DNA of 64,000 bases, from NCBI RefSeq assembly GCF_001949145.1, contig NW_019091385.1, forward strand, positions 2,544,732-2,608,731, in the 5' to 3' direction. Below, piece after piece: positions 60,301-64,000 of this stretch; within the stretch, counting starts at the first letter, position 1; each line of letters begins with the position of its first letter. This stretch comes from Acanthaster planci (taxonomy: Eukaryota; Echinodermata; Asteroidea; Valvatida; Acanthasteridae). The notes below the pieces were generated by a model. It ran no database searches, was not told where the DNA came from, and saw only the letters and a program-made list of their open reading frames with translations. The translations under genes were made by a program, and so were the position numbers.

Positions 60301-63300
60301 TCGGTCCAGGCGTCTTTGCTGATTTGCCTCTTGCTCCTGCTTCAGTCGGAGTTTGGTCATTGCTGACTGGATCCCTGATGATTGACAGAAAGATGATTGG
60401 GAAATTGTAAAAAGAATTCATGGGCAGTTCTGGGGCAATTTATGACACTGCTATATTCACCTCTCCAAAAAAAAAAGAATCTTACTTTGGCAAAAACCAT
60501 GACTGTGCATAACCTGTGTTGGAGCAAAGGCTACACTAGTGACAAATTGTTAGTTTTTGTTGTTAGTTAACGCTGTTTCTTCTTCTATAATTTGCATCAC
60601 ATCTAATCTTTATTGATGTTTGTATGTAACCAGCGAAAGTTATTTGATCAACAGGATATTTCACTAGTAATCTGTTCGGGCACCCTCTGCTAATACACAA
60701 ATTTTAGGGTCAAAGGTGAAGATTTCTCATGATTCCAATGATTCCGGTACCATAATTTGCCCCTTAAACAATGTAAATATTAACAAGGGTTTAAGGCCCC
60801 AATTTCTATCACATTTGGTTCAATACAAATGTGAACCAAGTATATCATCACCAATCATCATCAACAAATCCATGTATGAACATTTCATGTGGTAATAGCA
60901 CCACTGAGCTGAGGCTCCTAATCTTCACTAGAGCCTGCCTGCCTACCACTAACTTTATCAGCTAATCATTAGTAATTCCTGCCAGCCTCATGTCATGTGT
61001 CACTTGTTAATAAAAATCAGACCATATGGTGAGTTCATGAAACTTATGTAGCATAAGTTCCTGAGGCTACTGTTACTACATGTATTTCTACCCATGTGAA
61101 GCACTCAAAACTGTATAATCTAGGGAAATAGACAAATTATGACACACCATAACATATTTTAACATGATCTCATGCTTGTATATGTTCACAGCACTGTCAG
61201 TAGCAGAGGTATCTTTGATTTGAACGGGATACGGATGGAAAAGAAGCTTGAGCATTCACTTGTATGTTCGGTATTTAGAGTGAACTTCTGTGCACAACCC
61301 ATTACACCCAGTTTACACTGTTGTACCAGAGTTCCATCAAAACCAAATTGTACACAACTGTACTGAGACCAACTTGGATTGATCCAAACAGATTTTATAT
61401 TTAGACAGGTGTACTGAATTCAAGCCTTGCGCAGAACACGAAATAAAAAGTTTGCACAAAAAACTTGTTTCTTGATGTGTCATTACTTGGTAGTTTCTGT
61501 AATATGACATGAAATAAATATGAAATCTACAAGCAGAACTAATGCAATATTGATTAAACAGTAACATGTATTATAGAGGATTTCTTTCATTGAGCACATG
61601 CATCAATATATTTAAAGCCAGCAAGCAAAAGGAAGGCCATACTGATAAAACAATCTGCATATCATGAAATAAACATGAAAGTGGCAAGCAAAACTCACAC
61701 AGTGGCACACAGAGCAAATCATTAACAAAGGAAAACGGTCTTTCAGGTTATTGGCAAGGTTTCTGTAAAACATTACCTACATTGTAAATAATGCAAAATT
61801 CTCTCCACATTAAAGGGCATTGGCCGATGTTCACAAGTCCCTGATCCTAAAGGTCAAGGCTTTTGCCCACTTAACTTACATGTAGGTTCAGGGCTGTAAA
61901 ATCCAGCCTTATTGGCCCAGGCACAATATCGCGTTGCACTAACAGGCAATGAACTGTGACTGAACACTACAGGTGCTCATTGGTAAAGTCAGCTAATAAA
62001 CATGAGTAAGCATTCACAAGTGATGTGAGCTTTTATATAGCCAAAGTCTGTATTGAACACGTATCCCATTAAAGGCCCTATTCATCAGCCATTTACAAAG
62101 TGGAACAAAAATCCTAATATCTCCTTAGAGGGCACTTTAAAACCCACAGGATTAGATTCCTTACCTGATGTCAGTGTGCGGTTGACCACGTCTGCAGACA
62201 GCGATTTTCCCCGCTTTTTGACATTTCCTTTCCCAATTTTGGTCCTGTGTGTACCACTCTTATCTTCCTCCCCTCGATTCAAATCTGGTGAACAAGTGCC
62301 CTTTTGCAAATCAACTTTCAAGTCTTCTTCCGCGAGCCAACTTTCTTTTGAACCCTTTATTTCGGTGGCCAACAAGTCCCTGCTCATTTCCACTGTGATG
62401 GGTTTCTTGCTTTGTTCTGGATTCAGATGGGCATGGCTAGACCAACTTGACGAGGCAGGAGTTGAACTTGCAGGTGGTGATGAGGGATCCTTGAGTGTCA
62501 GGACTTCTTCAAATGTGTCACGCCCTGTGAGGTCTAGAAATTTGGTTGTTGGAGGTGTCTCTTCAGATTTCTTGGTGAGTGACTGTCCGTTGCTCTCATT
62601 TCCTCTTTGGGATAATCTTTTGGCATCTCCTGATGACAGTTTCCGAGACTTGTTCAATTCCTCAATGCCTTGAAGAATTTTAACTAGAGATGGCCCAGGA
62701 GCCACACCCATCTCAATAAGCTGGTTCTCTGTCAGGGTAGGCACCCTGTCCATGGTGATTTTGCAGTGCCGGAATATTTTGACACACTCCAGCGAGTCTT
62801 CAACATGAAGTGAGCACAGCCAAAGCTCGACAGGGGCATCAAAGAAGAAGTCTGCAACATCATCATCTTCATTCAGCTCCCTCTTGGGATGACCCGCTGC
62901 ATCCGAAAAGTCTTGATGGGAGATAGGTTTGCGTTGATGATTTTCTGCAATGGCAGATTTGTGTTTCTGAGCTGTGGGTTCCATTTTGGCATTTCGGACA
63001 TGTTTGGTGTTTCCGCCAGAGACGGCATATGAGGACCCTGAGGTATATCCCCCCTTCTTTCTTCCTTTATTAGTGCCACTCTGTGATGTTACTCCCCCAG
63101 AGGCCAACTTCTTCTTTTCCTTGGGAAAGTTTGACAGGAGCTCAGGTTTCAGATTTGCACTGGCCTTGGCCATCACTTTGGCTTTGAGGTATGCTATCCT
63201 CTCAGAGTATGAAGCACCTTCAACTGATGTGGAGCCTTCATTAGCTGGGTTTCTCGTCACTGTCTTGATGACAGGCTGCCCGTGGTCAGACACGGGGTTA

Positions 63301-64000
63301 CTCGGAGATGTTGATGAGGAGGGAGATTCCTCTTCCTTACTCAGGTCAAAGGAGACTCTCCTGTCTCCATTTTTGCTTAGTTTACCTGCAAATCAAAATG
63401 AGAACACACATCTCACTGAACGTGACATTCTTATGATGGGTCTATAATATTCTAAACATTTCTAGTGTAATAGAGGAGATGAATTAGTGGACTTAGGAGA
63501 AGGGTCCTAGCTGAAATACCTAGGTTATTATTCACAATTGCACACGCCCTTTACATACCTGACTGTATTAGACTATCCCGTTTGCTCGTTTTCTGGGAAT
63601 GTAGAAGTGTATTAATCTTTATGCCTCCCTGCAATGATTGCGCCCTCTTGTGTTGATCTCCCCCTCCTGCCTTCCTGTTTGTGCCATGTCGCACTGGTGC
63701 TGACTTCACTCTCATGTTCCCCCTCCCTTGTTCGCTACCACTCACACCTTTTGCAACTATGAGCTGCACACCCCTATCCTCCTTCCTGAATGGTTGTGAA
63801 GTAGCCACATCTTCCTGGCTCCTGGATGCGACTGGAGTGAAGCTCTGCGTTCGGCCCCTTCTGCAGCGACCTGTGACCCCTGCACTTTTGGCTCGTGTCA
63901 CCTGCTTGGCCAGCTCATTTGAAGTTTTGTCAGACAGGTTTTGATTCTGGAGAAGCTCCTTGTGGGATCGATACCCAGATATCTGACCTTTAGCACCAGA
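54371..64000 (-). CDS. SAM / coiled-coil / TKL-type protein kinase (both ends incomplete)
   Basis: Probable cytosolic MAP3K-like kinase. Exons on the complement: 64000-63559 (open at the window edge), 63385-62165, 60374-60057, 59699-59569, 59474-59209, 59068-58977, 58788-58667, 58541-58405, 58028-57855, 57237-57138, 56949-56869, 56342-56223, 55183-54371; GT-AG borders, phases join, 1,339 residues visible. Domains in order: low-complexity basic N-terminus; SAM-like domain (62834-62655, [11 protein letters not shown] ... [16 protein letters not shown]); charged coiled coil (60340-60200) and a second (59474-59209); kinase domain from [10 protein letters not shown] through [35 protein letters not shown] and GTPAWMAPE to [13 protein letters not shown]. 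The catalytic loop has HLD in place of HRD, as in MOS. The last exon begins with [14 protein letters not shown], resembling the C-terminal half of a PAK p21-binding domain, then a Ser/acid-rich tail. The last exon may end at the donor at 54371 or run to a stop at 54308. No confident vertebrate ortholog is recognised. Confidence 0.88.

Overview
The window is eukaryotic: every recognisable gene is split by GT-AG introns, the protein sequences are animal, the intergenic DNA is AT-rich with many short transposon-like repeats, and there are two assembly gaps (N runs at 13106-13146 and 43992-44007). The gene set, tandem COMT and TMEM184 paralogs, a foldback transposon resembling the sea urchin TU family, and frequent TACATGTA and TAGGCCTA words suggest a deuterostome invertebrate, most likely an echinoderm. 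The phylum is an inference; the animal assignment is firm.

Layout. (1) 182-9268, minus strand: two head-to-tail TMEM184/OST-alpha type membrane protein genes with the same exon plan. The downstream one (A) runs off the left edge. (2) 14146-18644, plus: spartin (MIT + senescence domain), six coding exons. (3) 19707-31970, minus: CCDC22, sixteen coding exons that join in phase, apart from one surplus base in exon 4. Spartin and CCDC22 converge with about 1 kb between stops. (4) 33379-35211: a 1.8-kb foldback element with long inverted, GC-rich, repetitive arms and a perfect 8-bp target-site duplication. (5) 36050-50426, plus: three catechol O-methyltransferase paralogs (COMT1-3), each with three coding exons. 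COMT1 and COMT2 have nearly identical third exons; COMT3 is divergent and has lost an active-site glutamate. The 6.9 kb between COMT2 and COMT3 is filled with tandem repeats, a hAT-like MITE, a palindrome and paired inverted arrays. (6) 54371-64000, minus: a large SAM / coiled-coil / TKL-type protein kinase, 5' end beyond the right edge and 3' end unresolved.

The genes do not form one pathway. CCDC22 (Commander/CCC endosomal recycling) and spartin (lipid droplet and endosome biology) both act in membrane traffic, TMEM184 proteins are multi-pass membrane proteins, the COMTs are SAM-dependent catechol methylases, and the kinase is probably a MAP3K-like signalling protein. No complete new system is evident. 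The most notable items are the foldback element, the diverged COMT3 active site, the unusual kinase architecture, and the two frame breaks that both fall in G5 runs.
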